A stretch of DNA of 64,000 bases from Cyclobacteriaceae bacterium (GTDB lineage: Bacteria; Bacteroidota; Bacteroidia; Cytophagales; Cyclobacteriaceae), in contig JAAUQL010000008.1 of NCBI GenBank assembly GCA_012033595.1, positions 1-64,000 on the forward strand. Reading direction: 5' to 3'. Below the pieces are notes generated by a model, which saw nothing but the letters and a program-made list of their open reading frames with translations, made no database searches and was not told the origin of the DNA. This document shows, piece by piece, positions 37,001 to 44,362 of the stretch. The position numbers and the translations under genes were made by a program. How positions within the stretch are numbered: the first letter of the stretch is position 1; each line of letters starts with the position of its first letter.

Positions 37001-38018
37001 TCCAGACAATGGAGTGAGGACAATCCTCAATTTGGAAAAGGATTTTTATAACGTGACTATTTCTTCTGGCGTAGTAGGGGCATGCAATTTTGCTGAAAGC
37101 ATTCCTGTATTTAGCGGTGCTTCTCCACTGGATTTCGATATTATAGAAAGCGACAGTATAGTAAGTTGCATTGGGAGCTCGGGCTCCATTACTATAGCCA
37201 ATGTGACCGGCGATGCGATGTACCCGTATGTTATGCAGTTGTTAGATAATTCGGGAACAATTTTAAATACCTACAGCCTGAATAGTTTTGATCTTGAAGG
37301 CGGTTACACACTCGACAATTCGAACACAAATGGCCTGGAAGCTGGTAAGTATTTTGTCAAAATGATTCAAAATCAAGACGAATGTACAGTAACGGCTCAA
37401 TCAGAGCTTATCACCATTTACGAACCGCTCGGACAATTGGGATTTGAAGCTTTGGAAGACGAAGTGTCAATTTCGGATCGACCGACCGGAAGCCTCATCG
37501 GACAAGTATTGCCAAGTGGAGGTCAGCCGTATGAAGCACTAATTCAACTTATAGAGCCAGTTTTTGAAATGAACATTACCGATATTTTCGCCTTTAATGA
37601 AAATAGGGATTGGCAAATCGTAAGCAGCACCGGAAATAATCTGAACAAATTCCCGGTGAAATTCGATTCACTTTGGGCCGGTTCCTATGAAGTATTTGTC
37701 AGAGATAGCTATGGTTGTGAGATTCGATTGGAATATAATATCGACTACGATGCCACCGTGTTTATTCCCAATGTGTTTACCCCAAACAACGATGGCTACA
37801 ACGATGTGTTTTATATCAGAAACCTTCCGGAATCAGGAACCAAGTTGGTGATATCTAATAGGAACGGTTCTGTGATATACCAAAACAACAACTACAATTA
37901 CGATGAGCTCTGGGATGGTGGCGATGTAGCTGATGGGGTGTATTTTTATAAAATAAACATGCCAAACGGCGAATCATACAAAGGATGGGTTGAAAAATGG
38001 GCTGGAGCCAAACCTTAA
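31014..38018 (+). CDS. giant SprB-like surface adhesin with CHU_C sorting domain and cohesin-like module (T9SS cargo)
   Basis: The protein has 2334 residues. It has a signal peptide (1-22), two SprB-like repeats (about 35-205), two Ig-like copies of ~90 residues (about 297-478), three 76-residue repeats (about 483-705), Ig/PKD-like modules (about 705-955) and a cohesin-like domain (about 1043-1185, with VPFSTLDFIDVLSMQFTVAW-like pattern). Four clear SprB repeats (G(A)IDLTITGGSGSYS...WSGP, about 1275-1590) and more divergent ones (to about 2230) follow. The C-terminal ~87 residues begin FIPNVFTPNNDGYND and are the type B T9SS signal. Such proteins are exported by T9SS and carried along the surface for gliding or adhesion. 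The stop overlaps the convergent luxC-like gene by four bases. Confidence 0.88.
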   Translation: MRKYIIFLLFFFGSYGFKAYGQCTGTLITSFTVTNTKNVSCFSGTDGEIEITLAGGEAPFTYSLVLETGSGDIPIASIVNTTLQTVTFSGLFSNASIGSYKVTVVTSNGTLGVPPISICGRRVITGINITQPDELLSTAIVTQTCAGNDGAILLNTNGGTSPYTYAWTGPVVIGNTNNPTGLSPGTYNVVITDALGCTFSDSYVLNALPDATMSLTGSADLCNGETSTLQIAINNGVGPYTVIIDTTGSSTNKTINNYNSGDNIFIGPTANATYSLVSVVDNNGCVATLSGSAAITVNPLPIAFNISGGGSYCAGTAVAQSLALDGSELGVNYILVLDGTTDIETVTGTGAAISFTAQSAPGTYTVRAEHATTSCSSPMSGSASISVDPLPTAFNVTGGGSYCTGAPIAQALGLDNSEPGINYILVLDGTTDIQTVGGTGSAISFTAQTTVGTYTVRAENTTTSCSSPMTGSATISESPAPDATITAAGPFCQYDPSISLSAVTGGGTWSGNGIINGAVGTFDPATAGSGIHTITYSITVLGCSAISTTTITVNPAPNPTISPAGPFCISDGAITLTAATTGGIWSGTGITDPAAGTFNPATANTGDHVITYTVTGSGCTSVGTTTITVAPAPDATITATGPLCETASPINLTATTAGGTWSGNGITDGAAGTFNPTTAGVGAHVISYSITIGGCSDNSTTTINVISSPAAPTASNNGPVCENGDLQLSTPLVPGVAYEWTGPKGFTSTDRTPIISGIALSDAGDYSVTIHNGTCVSLPGMTTVFVNSKPAPLTFTQGEQAPACQAVGQVYTVNGPLTSSYSWTLPIGASIVGPANGPSITVDFGLISGNISVVETSNGCAGDLASLSVNLQSCPLTAAFSTDVNELCIGSTVTVTDFSAGAIGATYAWDFGTDATPATSNVVGPHSIVYASTGTKTISLTVTRGLETSTVSQTIEVIDPPGAVLSGGESICPGNSSILTVNLTGTAPWTFVYNDGTTDISETINSSPYTFSVAPTSTTTYTAVSVTDQSCLAVATGAAVIDVSPIKNVTLALDSINGNPGGTVLVPFSTLDFIDVLSMQFTVAWDPSLLSFNNLQDIAISQANLDYNFNNAQGYLTISWFNQAATDTTIVDGDNLFSLSFDIANTICSDAPLSIDGSITQIEVGYGAGCTANVLTQNGNVDIQGSALISSNDVSNLFCAGDQVVFTALPAGLANYDFYVNGAIDQSGASNIYTISTLSDQDSVNVIVRNDQACSLPAQGIVVSINQLTVTSNITAISGCGLADGIIDIEIADGSGSYSYLWSGPSIVDPALQDQTNLGLGNYTVSVTDINSNCSQSFNFELREPVNFTLGASKMDVSSTGGNDGAIDLTIGGGGIGPYNISWTGPGLFVASAEDITGLFAGTYTATIQDLGSGCTDYIQVEILQPVNAIVLDATKTDVTTCGASDGTINLSITGGSGSYSISWSGPNAFVANTLNITGLAGGLYIATVKDLVTSITAQWTVQVNEPQGFSIAANATPITYCAGADGTISLNITGGSGNFSYIWRDLNGLGFGAFDKDIIDLAVADYRVVVTDMVSGCTDSLDATVGKPAICDQPCALIVASTTNNTTCPGTTDGAAVINIISGGSGPGNYYVSLDTGKTFVPFLGQNITAITGNGQGSYLYIAKDTVTGCVVNTIANVGVSTNLMANISVSNPGCAENDGIITFNVSGGVVPFVVEITDSLGVVTNKSGTGFFQFKDLLKGSYFYTVREQSGCTIVASDSIELEVQCDNGTCTALIASASEFQDATCGTNPNGMARISVTGGSSPYEYTVDGANWIPFVSGNFVDQLPPNGTYNIAIRQDADNATCRTNVSVTINGEASIVQAEPIYTTLRASCNLNDGAVKIGKIAGGRLPYRYKLDDVFILLPADSIITEIGAGFHVFSVVDALDCRADFTFEVESPGVIVATATDVPVKCTSIILKAGIKIQVDLDQTTLPGPYEAYIASANAPDDGIIYQIPDNGVRTILNLEKDFYNVTISSGVVGACNFAESIPVFSGASPLDFDIIESDSIVSCIGSSGSITIANVTGDAMYPYVMQLLDNSGTILNTYSLNSFDLEGGYTLDNSNTNGLEAGKYFVKMIQNQDECTVTAQSELITIYEPLGQLGFEALEDEVSISDRPTGSLIGQVLPSGGQPYEALIQLIEPVFEMNITDIFAFNENRDWQIVSSTGNNLNKFPVKFDSLWAGSYEVFVRDSYGCEIRLEYNIDYDATVFIPNVFTPNNDGYNDVFYIRNLPESGTKLVISNRNGSVIYQNNNYNYDELWDGGDVADGVYFYKINMPNGESYKGWVEKWAGAKP
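31904..33130 (+). repeat. two tandem-repeat blocks inside the adhesin gene
   Basis: A unit of about 271 bases occurs twice (from about 31904 and 32175). Next a unit of 228 bases occurs three times, with the ACNATNA(C/G) start of each copy at about 32463, 32691 and 32919. DNA similarity is visible by eye, so these units can change copy number by recombination. Confidence 0.7.
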
Positions 38019-39067
38019 AGACCGCTTAAAAATTTCATCGTATCAATATTGTCGGCATAGTCCCATAATTCGGGCTGTTGGGCTTTACCAAATTTAATGC
38101 GATGGGGGATGTCCGCACGTTGTGAAACCATACATTGTATTTTGTTTTCGACACTTTTCAATTCTGAATTTAATTGATCCGGATGATCGTAAAAATCATA
38201 ATACACCACGGAAATGGGGGAAACCAGCTTTGAGCTTTGCTGAAAAAGGGCAAAGCCATTGTCAAGGTGAGGGCTTTGATTTACCAGAAAAATAGAGCGG
38301 TTATAGAAATAATTGTTGCCGTATTTATTATGATTTACCAAATGGTTGTAAGCCTCAAAATGTGGTAAAAGTCTGGTAATATCATATCCTGCCGGCAGGT
38401 AGAGTTTCGATACATTTCTACATCCCAATCCAAAATAAGTAAAAATATCCAAGCCGAGAGCTTGCAGGTCTGCCTCCGTTTCTTGGCCATCGAGCACCGC
38501 TATTGATGTTCTGTTTTTTCTGATAATGTGTGGATATTTGCCAAAGTAGTAATCGAAATACCTCGATGTATTATCACTACCTGTGGCGATGACGGCATCC
38601 ATGCCTTTAAGCTGGGCTGCAAATTCTATGTATGATGAAAATTCAGGCGCTATATGGAGGAGCTCTTTTACGATAAACCTGATCAACACGTCATCCTGGC
38701 TACTGAGTTTCACCATCGCTTTGTGGCCGCTCAACAATATGCAAATGAGGTCGTGCATACCTACCATAGGGATATTGCCTGCCATGACCACTCCAATTTT
38801 TTTTGCCCGAGTTTCCTGTATTTGGTAAGTTTGCAGCCAAAGCTTTAGTTTGGTTTCATCCAAGTAATGGCAGAGGCCTTCCATTGACAATTTGATATTA
38901 TCTATGGTGAACCAAGGGTTTTGATAGGAAGCTTCAGTATAAACCTCGTTCATACGGTCTTTGTCCATGGCAGACAAGTGGTCTCCAAGGGCTAAAAATG
39001 AAAAGGTTCTTTTATGAAATCCAATTTTTATTGATAACTTTGAAGCGTTTTGCATTTTTTTGTGCAA
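38015..39067 (-). CDS. acyl-CoA reductase, LuxC family
   Basis: The protein has 350 residues. It matches LuxC-type acyl-CoA reductases of the aldehyde dehydrogenase superfamily: a nucleotide-binding VMAGNIPMVGMHDL segment (about 94-107), the VIATGSDNTSRYF segment (159-171) and the catalytic Cys216 in FGLGCRNVS. It reduces long-chain acyl-CoA to fatty aldehyde with NADPH; luciferase genes are absent. The ferredoxin gene lies divergently 54 bases away, an arrangement common in Bacteroidota. An ATG at 39055 is an alternative start. A perfect TATTTTTG sits 11 bases before the first ATG. Confidence 0.85.
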   Translation of the reverse strand: MHKKMQNASKLSIKIGFHKRTFSFLALGDHLSAMDKDRMNEVYTEASYQNPWFTIDNIKLSMEGLCHYLDETKLKLWLQTYQIQETRAKKIGVVMAGNIPMVGMHDLICILLSGHKAMVKLSSQDDVLIRFIVKELLHIAPEFSSYIEFAAQLKGMDAVIATGSDNTSRYFDYYFGKYPHIIRKNRTSIAVLDGQETEADLQALGLDIFTYFGLGCRNVSKLYLPAGYDITRLLPHFEAYNHLVNHNKYGNNYFYNRSIFLVNQSPHLDNGFALFQQSSKLVSPISVVYYDFYDHPDQLNSELKSVENKIQCMVSQRADIPHRIKFGKAQQPELWDYADNIDTMKFLSGL

Positions 39068-39109
39068 AAATAATACTAATACATCAAGTTCGATTGTTTA
39101 CACATATAA

Positions 39110-39469
<360 letters not shown>

Positions 39470-39474
39470 AATGG

Positions 39475-39511
39475 AGCCAGCTTGCGGCGTAATATTGCCC
39501 GGAAGCTGGCT
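39475..39511. terminator. hairpin terminator between convergent genes
   Basis: GCCAGCTT (39476-39483) pairs with AAGCTGGC (39503-39510), with a further inner GGC/GCC. It is followed by the T-rich TATTTCATTTT. It ends the ferredoxin gene; its right arm overlaps the stop codon of the DUF58 gene from the other side. Confidence 0.6.
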
Positions 39512-40418
39512 ATTTCATTTTGCCTCTTTTGATCAAGTAGGCATATAGTATTTTGTCAAAGTCGTCATGAATATCAGCAGTAATAAAATCAATTTTCAAT
39601 TGACCACATTTGACCGCCAAATCCTGAAAATAGGCACTCACCTTGCCGGTATAGTGTTCCCTGATCTGTGAAGGGTTCAATTTCAACTCCTCCCGCGTTT
39701 CCAAATCGATAAAATGGTACGGCCTGTCCTCAAAATCGAAACTGACTTCGGTTTTCTTATCAACAACGTGAAATAGCAAAACCTCATGATTGTTGTATTT
39801 GAGGTGGTGTAGCCCATTGATCAACTCCTGTACTTGTTCCCTGTTGTCAAACATATCACTAAATATAATCACCAGGCTTCGTTTGTGGATTTTGTTGGCG
39901 ATCTGATGGAGCACCTCCGGAATGCTTGTCTTCTTTTTAACAGCCGGTGCGCTATGCAATAGTTGCTCAAGCAAAATCAATAGTTTGTGCAGATGTGAGT
40001 GGGTGGATTTTACCTGGGTTTGGTTTTCTATCTGATCCGAAAAAGTAGTGATGCCTATGGCATCGCGTTGCCGTTGCAGCATAAAGGATATGGCAGCTGC
40101 GGCCATTACGCTAAAAGTTATTTTTCCGTTATTTTCCTTCGGATAATACATCGAAGAAGAATGGTCTATTAGGATGGTACATCTCAGGTTGGTTTCTTCT
40201 TCGTAGCGTTTCGAAAACAATTTGTCCGTACGAGCATACACCTTCCAGTCTATGTCTTTCGTGCTTTCTCCGGTATTATAGAGCCTGTGTTCTGCAAATT
40301 CAACCGAAAATCCATGATATGGCGACTTATGGAGCCCTGTAATGAAACCTTCTACCAGTTGCCTGGCCAACAACTCCAGGTTACTGAGTTCCTTTATTTT
40401 GTGAAGATCGATTTTCAT
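39510..40418 (-). CDS. DUF58 domain protein
   Basis: The protein has 302 residues from the ATG at 40418 (MKIDLHKIKEL); a longer ORF to 40466 adds a hydrophobic leader not seen in the family. The core DUF58 block is visible: EF(AEH)RLYNTGESTKDIDWKVYARTDKLFSKRYEEE (about 43-80, split here by motif). It precedes a von Willebrand A-like fold with the MIDAS-type DHSSSM at about 88-93. These proteins often work with a MoxR ATPase, which is not next to it here. The role is unclear, possibly envelope-linked assembly or chaperoning. Confidence 0.87.
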   Translation of the reverse strand: MKIDLHKIKELSNLELLARQLVEGFITGLHKSPYHGFSVEFAEHRLYNTGESTKDIDWKVYARTDKLFSKRYEEETNLRCTILIDHSSSMYYPKENNGKITFSVMAAAAISFMLQRQRDAIGITTFSDQIENQTQVKSTHSHLHKLLILLEQLLHSAPAVKKKTSIPEVLHQIANKIHKRSLVIIFSDMFDNREQVQELINGLHHLKYNNHEVLLFHVVDKKTEVSFDFEDRPYHFIDLETREELKLNPSQIREHYTGKVSAYFQDLAVKCGQLKIDFITADIHDDFDKILYAYLIKRGKMK

Positions 40419-40527
40419 GGTTATAGCATCAGTATAGAAAAGCAGTAAAACTGAAAAAAAACCCAAGAAAGCAGATGTTAAACCCTGATGGGAAAAACAT
40501 AATCGGATGTAAATTATCTCTATTTAC

Positions 40528-40559
40528 TTGCAACAAAGTAAATCATTGTTTTATATTTA
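40528..40559 (+). promoter_or_regulatory. possible promoter for the PUR-family gene
   Basis: TTG (40528-40530), 21 bases and TATATTTA (40552-40559), one mismatch from TAnnTTTG, end about 60 bases before the start codon. Confidence 0.35.
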
Positions 40560-40620
40560 TCCGATTTTAAGATCATTTATCTAGTGCGATTTTTTTAAGT
40601 GAACACCGATCAAAACACTT

Positions 40621-40971
40621 ATGGCTGTGGAAGACAATAAGGATAATGGAAAATTTGAAATTTATACCAAGCGGGTCAGGGCTGGAAAACGAACCTATTT
40701 TTTTGATATAAAATCCACCAGGTCCAATGACTTTTATCTTACGATAACGGAAAGCAAAAGAAGGTATAAAGATGAAGGCTACTTTTATGAAAAGCACAAA
40801 TTATTTTTGTACAAAGAAGACTTCAATAAATTTGTTGATGCGCTCAATAGCGCGGTCAACCATGTAAAAACCGAATTGCTCCCCGATGTTGATTTTTCAC
40901 TTTTCGATCGCGACGATGAGGATTCTCAAAGCGAAGATACGGAAGTCGATGCCAACCTCAAGTGGGATTGA
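40621..40971 (+). CDS. PUR-family (DUF3276) nucleic-acid-binding protein
   Basis: The protein has 116 residues with one PUR repeat (about 10-85: IYTKRVRAGKRTYFFDIK, then DFYLTITESKRR, then FYLYKEDFNKFVDAL-like strands and helix). It ends in a highly acidic tail (about 95-116). Family members bind single-stranded DNA or RNA and are nearly universal in Bacteroidota. It is cytoplasmic and monocistronic, with a terminator-like hairpin downstream. Confidence 0.9.
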   Translation: MAVEDNKDNGKFEIYTKRVRAGKRTYFFDIKSTRSNDFYLTITESKRRYKDEGYFYEKHKLFLYKEDFNKFVDALNSAVNHVKTELLPDVDFSLFDRDDEDSQSEDTEVDANLKWD

Positions 40972-40996
40972 AAATATTAAACTATAGTGAGCATGG

Positions 40997-41025
40997 GCCC
41001 TTGGATTTTTCCCAGGGCTTCTTTG
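40997..41025 (+). terminator. probable terminator after the PUR-family gene
   Basis: GCCCTTGG (40997-41004) pairs with CCCAGGGC (41011-41018) with one imperfect pair and a 6-base T-rich loop, followed by TTCTTTG. The tail is T-rich but interrupted. Confidence 0.55.
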
Positions 41026-41053
41026 TTTATTGTCTTAAGTAAAACATTGTAAA

Positions 41054-42151
41054 ATGAATTTGCTGAAGAAGCCCCTTGTATTTATTGTAGTTGCCCTGGC
41101 GCTGTTCATTTTTCTGAGCTGGTTGTTTTCCAATATTTTCATCTACCTGGTCATCTCCATTATTTTATCAACCATCCTCAGGCCACTTACCAGCTACCTG
41201 TCCAACCAACAGTTTTTTAATATACGCATGCCTCGGGTCTTGGCGGTATTTCTTTCTTTCCTTACCCTTATCATGCTGATCTCAGCTTTTGCCACTTTGT
41301 TTTTGCCGCTCATTTCCAATCAGATTCAGATTTTTTCCAGCATCGATATGGATCAGATCCTTAACAAAGTATCTGCTCCGCTTGATGTTTTGGAAGGCAT
41401 CATTATCAAATATAAGGTGGGGGAGTTTCAAGAGGGTTTCCTGGCGGCGAATATCAAACAGGGAATCGACAATCTTATCAGAAAAGTGGAAATCACCTCT
41501 ATTGTTGAGAATATTATTTCGCTCACTGGCAATGTATTTGTCGGCCTGATGGCCATCACTTTTATCACCTTTTTCCTATTGTACGAAAAGGGGATTCTGC
41601 GAAAACAATTAATCAATCTCATACCAAATGAGTATTTTGAAGTATCGATTGCAGGCCTGTACAAAATCGAGAAACTACTTTCCAATTATCTTTTGGGCTT
41701 GCTGCTGCAAATGACGGCCATTTTTTCGATAGCCTTTACCGGCCTGTCTTTTTTTGGCATCAACTATGCAGCCACCATTGCACTTTTTGCAGCTATCATC
41801 AACCTCATCCCATATCTGGGTCCCATATTAGGGGCAGTTTTTGGTATTTTAGTTGGCTTGTCCACCAGTGGCGGTTTCATTTTCGAAGACAATCATTTTA
41901 TTATCATGACTATAGAGATTGCCTCGGTTTTTGCCATTGTACAACTCACTGACAACATCCTGCTCCAACCCCTCATATTTTCTAAAAGCGTAAAAGCCCA
42001 CCCACTCGAAATATTTATTATTATATTTGCTGGCGCAACACTGGCAGGTATAGTAGGGATGATCTCAGCTATTCCGGTTTATACCATCATTAGGGTGTTC
42101 GTAATGGAGATCTACAGAGGATACAAAAGTTATTATATTTTCAAAATTTAA
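41054..42151 (+). CDS. AI-2E family transporter (PerM-like)
   Basis: The protein has 365 residues with seven to eight membrane helices in the AI-2E transporter pattern: two near the N-terminus, one at about 60-85, a long soluble stretch (about 95-150), and a cluster of helices from about 155 to the end. The family motif PYLGPILGA(V/I) is at about 254-262. It exports or exchanges small molecules; the substrate is unknown here. The stop is only three bases before the ychF start, so the two are likely co-transcribed. Confidence 0.9.
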   Translation: MNLLKKPLVFIVVALALFIFLSWLFSNIFIYLVISIILSTILRPLTSYLSNQQFFNIRMPRVLAVFLSFLTLIMLISAFATLFLPLISNQIQIFSSIDMDQILNKVSAPLDVLEGIIIKYKVGEFQEGFLAANIKQGIDNLIRKVEITSIVENIISLTGNVFVGLMAITFITFFLLYEKGILRKQLINLIPNEYFEVSIAGLYKIEKLLSNYLLGLLLQMTAIFSIAFTGLSFFGINYAATIALFAAIINLIPYLGPILGAVFGILVGLSTSGGFIFEDNHFIIMTIEIASVFAIVQLTDNILLQPLIFSKSVKAHPLEIFIIIFAGATLAGIVGMISAIPVYTIIRVFVMEIYRGYKSYYIFKI

Positions 42152-42154
42152 AGG

Positions 42155-43249
42155 ATGTCACTACAATGTGGAATAGTAGGTTTGCCAAATGTGGGCAAAT
42201 CAACACTTTTCAATTCACTATCGTCGGCTAAAGCCGAAGCTGCCAATTTCCCTTTTTGTACCATAGAACCTAACATTGGTGTAATTTCAGTGCCAGACCC
42301 CAGGTTAAATACCCTTGCAGAGTTGGTGCACCCCGAAAAGGTTTTGCCCACGGTAATTGAATTTGTGGATATTGCCGGTTTGGTAAAAGGAGCCAGCAAA
42401 GGGGAAGGCCTTGGCAATAAATTCCTTGCCAATATTCGCGAAGTGGATGCCATTATCCATGTAATTCGATGCTTTGAAGATCCAAATGTTGTACATGTAG
42501 ATGGCAAGGTTGATCCTGTGAAAGATAAAGAGATCATAGACGCCGAGCTGCAACTGAAGGATCTGGACAGCGTCGAAAAAAGAGCTCAGAGGCTGGAAAA
42601 AATAGCTAAATCGGGCGACCAGACTGCCAGAAAACAACTGTCAATTTTAGAACGTTATAAATCGGTGCTGGAAGAAGGAAAAAACGCCAGGGCGCTGACC
42701 CTCTCTGAGCAAGAAAAAGCCCTTGTACCCGATTTGTTTTTGCTTACCGACAAACCGGTAATCTATGTGGCCAATGTAGATGAGGAATCGCTCTCAGGCA
42801 ATCATATGACTTCCAAGTTGGCTGCCATAGCCCACGAAGAGCGGGCTGAACTCATCATAGTTTGTGCTTCGTTAGAAGCACAAATATCAGAATTGGAGAG
42901 CCTGGAAGAAAAACGGGAATTCCTGGCAGAATATGGACTCGAAGAGTCTGGTCTCAACCAACTGATAAGAGCGTCTTACCATATCCTCGACCTGATCACC
43001 TACTTTACTGCCGGACCTCAGGAAGTACGCGCATGGACAATCCATCGTGGGTGGAAAGCACCAAAGGCCGCAGGAGTCATACACACCGATTTCGAAAGGG
43101 GTTTTATCAAAGCAGAGGTCATAAAAATGGAGGATTTTGTAAGGTACAAATCGGAATTGGCATGCAAAGAAGCAGGCCGTTTAGCGATAGAAGGAAAAGA
43201 ATATGTGGTTCAAGATGGTGATATTATGCATTTTAGATTCAATGTATAA
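42155..43249 (+). CDS. ychF: redox-regulated ATPase YchF
   Basis: The protein has 364 residues. This Obg-related P-loop protein prefers ATP. The P-loop is GLPNVGKST (9-17), switch II is DIAGLVKGAS (about 70-79), and the altered nucleotide-specificity motif is NVDE (about 205-208). The C-terminal TGS domain contains TYFTAGPQEVRAWT and ends DGDIMHFRFNV. It binds ribosomes and takes part in stress and translation control. It directly follows the AI-2E transporter gene. Confidence 0.96.
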   Translation: MSLQCGIVGLPNVGKSTLFNSLSSAKAEAANFPFCTIEPNIGVISVPDPRLNTLAELVHPEKVLPTVIEFVDIAGLVKGASKGEGLGNKFLANIREVDAIIHVIRCFEDPNVVHVDGKVDPVKDKEIIDAELQLKDLDSVEKRAQRLEKIAKSGDQTARKQLSILERYKSVLEEGKNARALTLSEQEKALVPDLFLLTDKPVIYVANVDEESLSGNHMTSKLAAIAHEERAELIIVCASLEAQISELESLEEKREFLAEYGLEESGLNQLIRASYHILDLITYFTAGPQEVRAWTIHRGWKAPKAAGVIHTDFERGFIKAEVIKMEDFVRYKSELACKEAGRLAIEGKEYVVQDGDIMHFRFNV

Positions 43250-43251
43250 TA

Positions 43252-43284
43252 TTTGCTTATGACCGTAAACTATTAATATCTTTG
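43252..43284 (+). promoter_or_regulatory. Bacteroidota-type promoter ahead of the Cas6-family gene
   Basis: TTTG (43252-43255), 21 bases and a perfect TATCTTTG (43277-43284) lie right after the ychF stop. The leader to the TTG start at 43538 would be about 245 bases. Confidence 0.5.
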
Positions 43285-43308
43285 CTTCTTGCGAAATTAT
43301 TTGGATTA

Positions 43309-43324
43309 ATTCTTAATTAAGAAT
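43309..43324. promoter_or_regulatory. perfect 16-bp palindrome in the leader of the Cas6-family gene
   Basis: ATTCTTAATTAAGAAT is an exact palindrome. It begins 25 bases after the -7 box, at about +18 of the predicted transcript, the place for a roadblock repressor site. It is AT-rich, so chance is possible. Confidence 0.4.
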
Positions 43325-43537
43325 ACTTTGGTTTTCATTTGGCCATTATTTTTAAGTAGTTGTGGCTGATACATTTAGTATACAGAATGTAATGTGCTTT
43401 TTGAAACATTTAAGGAATTTTTCTGTTATCTTTTAAATTCACTTGACAGGCTTTTGTCTTGATGACATTTAAAGGATTTCGAAGGTTTAGCTGAGATTTT
43501 TACGAATTAATTTTTTTTAACTGAAATACACAAATCA

Positions 43538-44353
43538 TTGAGAGTTAGAGTCATATTTATCTTGAAAAATAAGGGTGCTTTTGTCCCTTTTCACCACCAA
43601 TTTCTGCTTGCTCAATTGGTTAAAGGAATTATTATAAAAGGTGGAAACGAAAAAATGAGAGATTTTTCGTTTTATAATTTTTCAGGACTCAAGGGGCAGA
43701 CGAAAATAAGCAGGAATGGCCTGCATTTTTTCTCCAATAAGGTGACCCTCGTATTTTCATGTCTCGACAAGGAATTTCTCGATTACTTTATCGATGAGCT
43801 ATTTAAAATGCCCAGTGTGGAAGTGGGCAACCTGGTATTGATACCAGAGTCGGTAGAGCTCGAAAATGTGCCAGACTTCAGTGAAGAAATGAAATACATT
43901 TGCATTTCACCTACCGTATTGATCAAGCCTTCCTTCAATGATAGTGAAAGTAAGCGTTTCATTTCGCCGGAAACTGATGAATTTTCTGATGTTCTTTTCG
44001 AATCGACTATACTGAGAATGGAATCGTTAGGCACCTATACCAATGAGCAATTGGCCACTTTTTCAAAATTTCAATTGGTGCCCGACGAAAACTACCTCCG
44101 AAAAATAAGGGAAAGCCAAAAGAAATTTGCCCGTATCTACCCGGTGTATGATCAGGATGTAAAATACGAAGTGCGCGGCTATACGTTCCCGTTTATTTTG
44201 TATGCGGCAAAAGAAGTTCAGGAGTTTGTATTTAGAGGGGGCTTGGGTTCTTTCACACACAAAGGCTTTGGTATGTTAGATTTGGCCAATACTGATCCGG
44301 CTAAAAGGACAACCGCTTACAGAAAAGCTGCGGAAACCCCACATGAAGAGTAA
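43538..44353 (+). CDS. cas6: stand-alone Cas6-family CRISPR-type endoribonuclease
   Basis: The protein has 271 residues. The N-terminal RAMP-like strand (VRVIFILKNKG), the VPFHHQFLLAQLV helix start and the DFSFYNFSGLKG strand (42-53) match Cas6. So does the C-terminal glycine-rich loop GGLGSFTHKGFGMLDL (234-249). Cas6 enzymes cut CRISPR precursor RNA at the repeat. The usual active-site His that follows the first helix is not evident; His19 and His20 lie earlier, so activity is uncertain. No in-frame ATG exists before a stop, so the TTG at 43538 is taken. No other cas gene and no CRISPR array is in the window. The gene converges on the T9SS plug gene with a 9-base gap. Confidence 0.75.
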   Translation: MRVRVIFILKNKGAFVPFHHQFLLAQLVKGIIIKGGNEKMRDFSFYNFSGLKGQTKISRNGLHFFSNKVTLVFSCLDKEFLDYFIDELFKMPSVEVGNLVLIPESVELENVPDFSEEMKYICISPTVLIKPSFNDSESKRFISPETDEFSDVLFESTILRMESLGTYTNEQLATFSKFQLVPDENYLRKIRESQKKFARIYPVYDQDVKYEVRGYTFPFILYAAKEVQEFVFRGGLGSFTHKGFGMLDLANTDPAKRTTAYRKAAETPHEE

Positions 44354-44362
44354 AATGCGAGC

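Noticed and set aside
38015-39067. Bioluminescence operon from the LuxC family match
   Set aside because: luxA, luxB, luxD and luxE are absent; LuxC-type reductases are widespread in non-luminous Bacteroidota.
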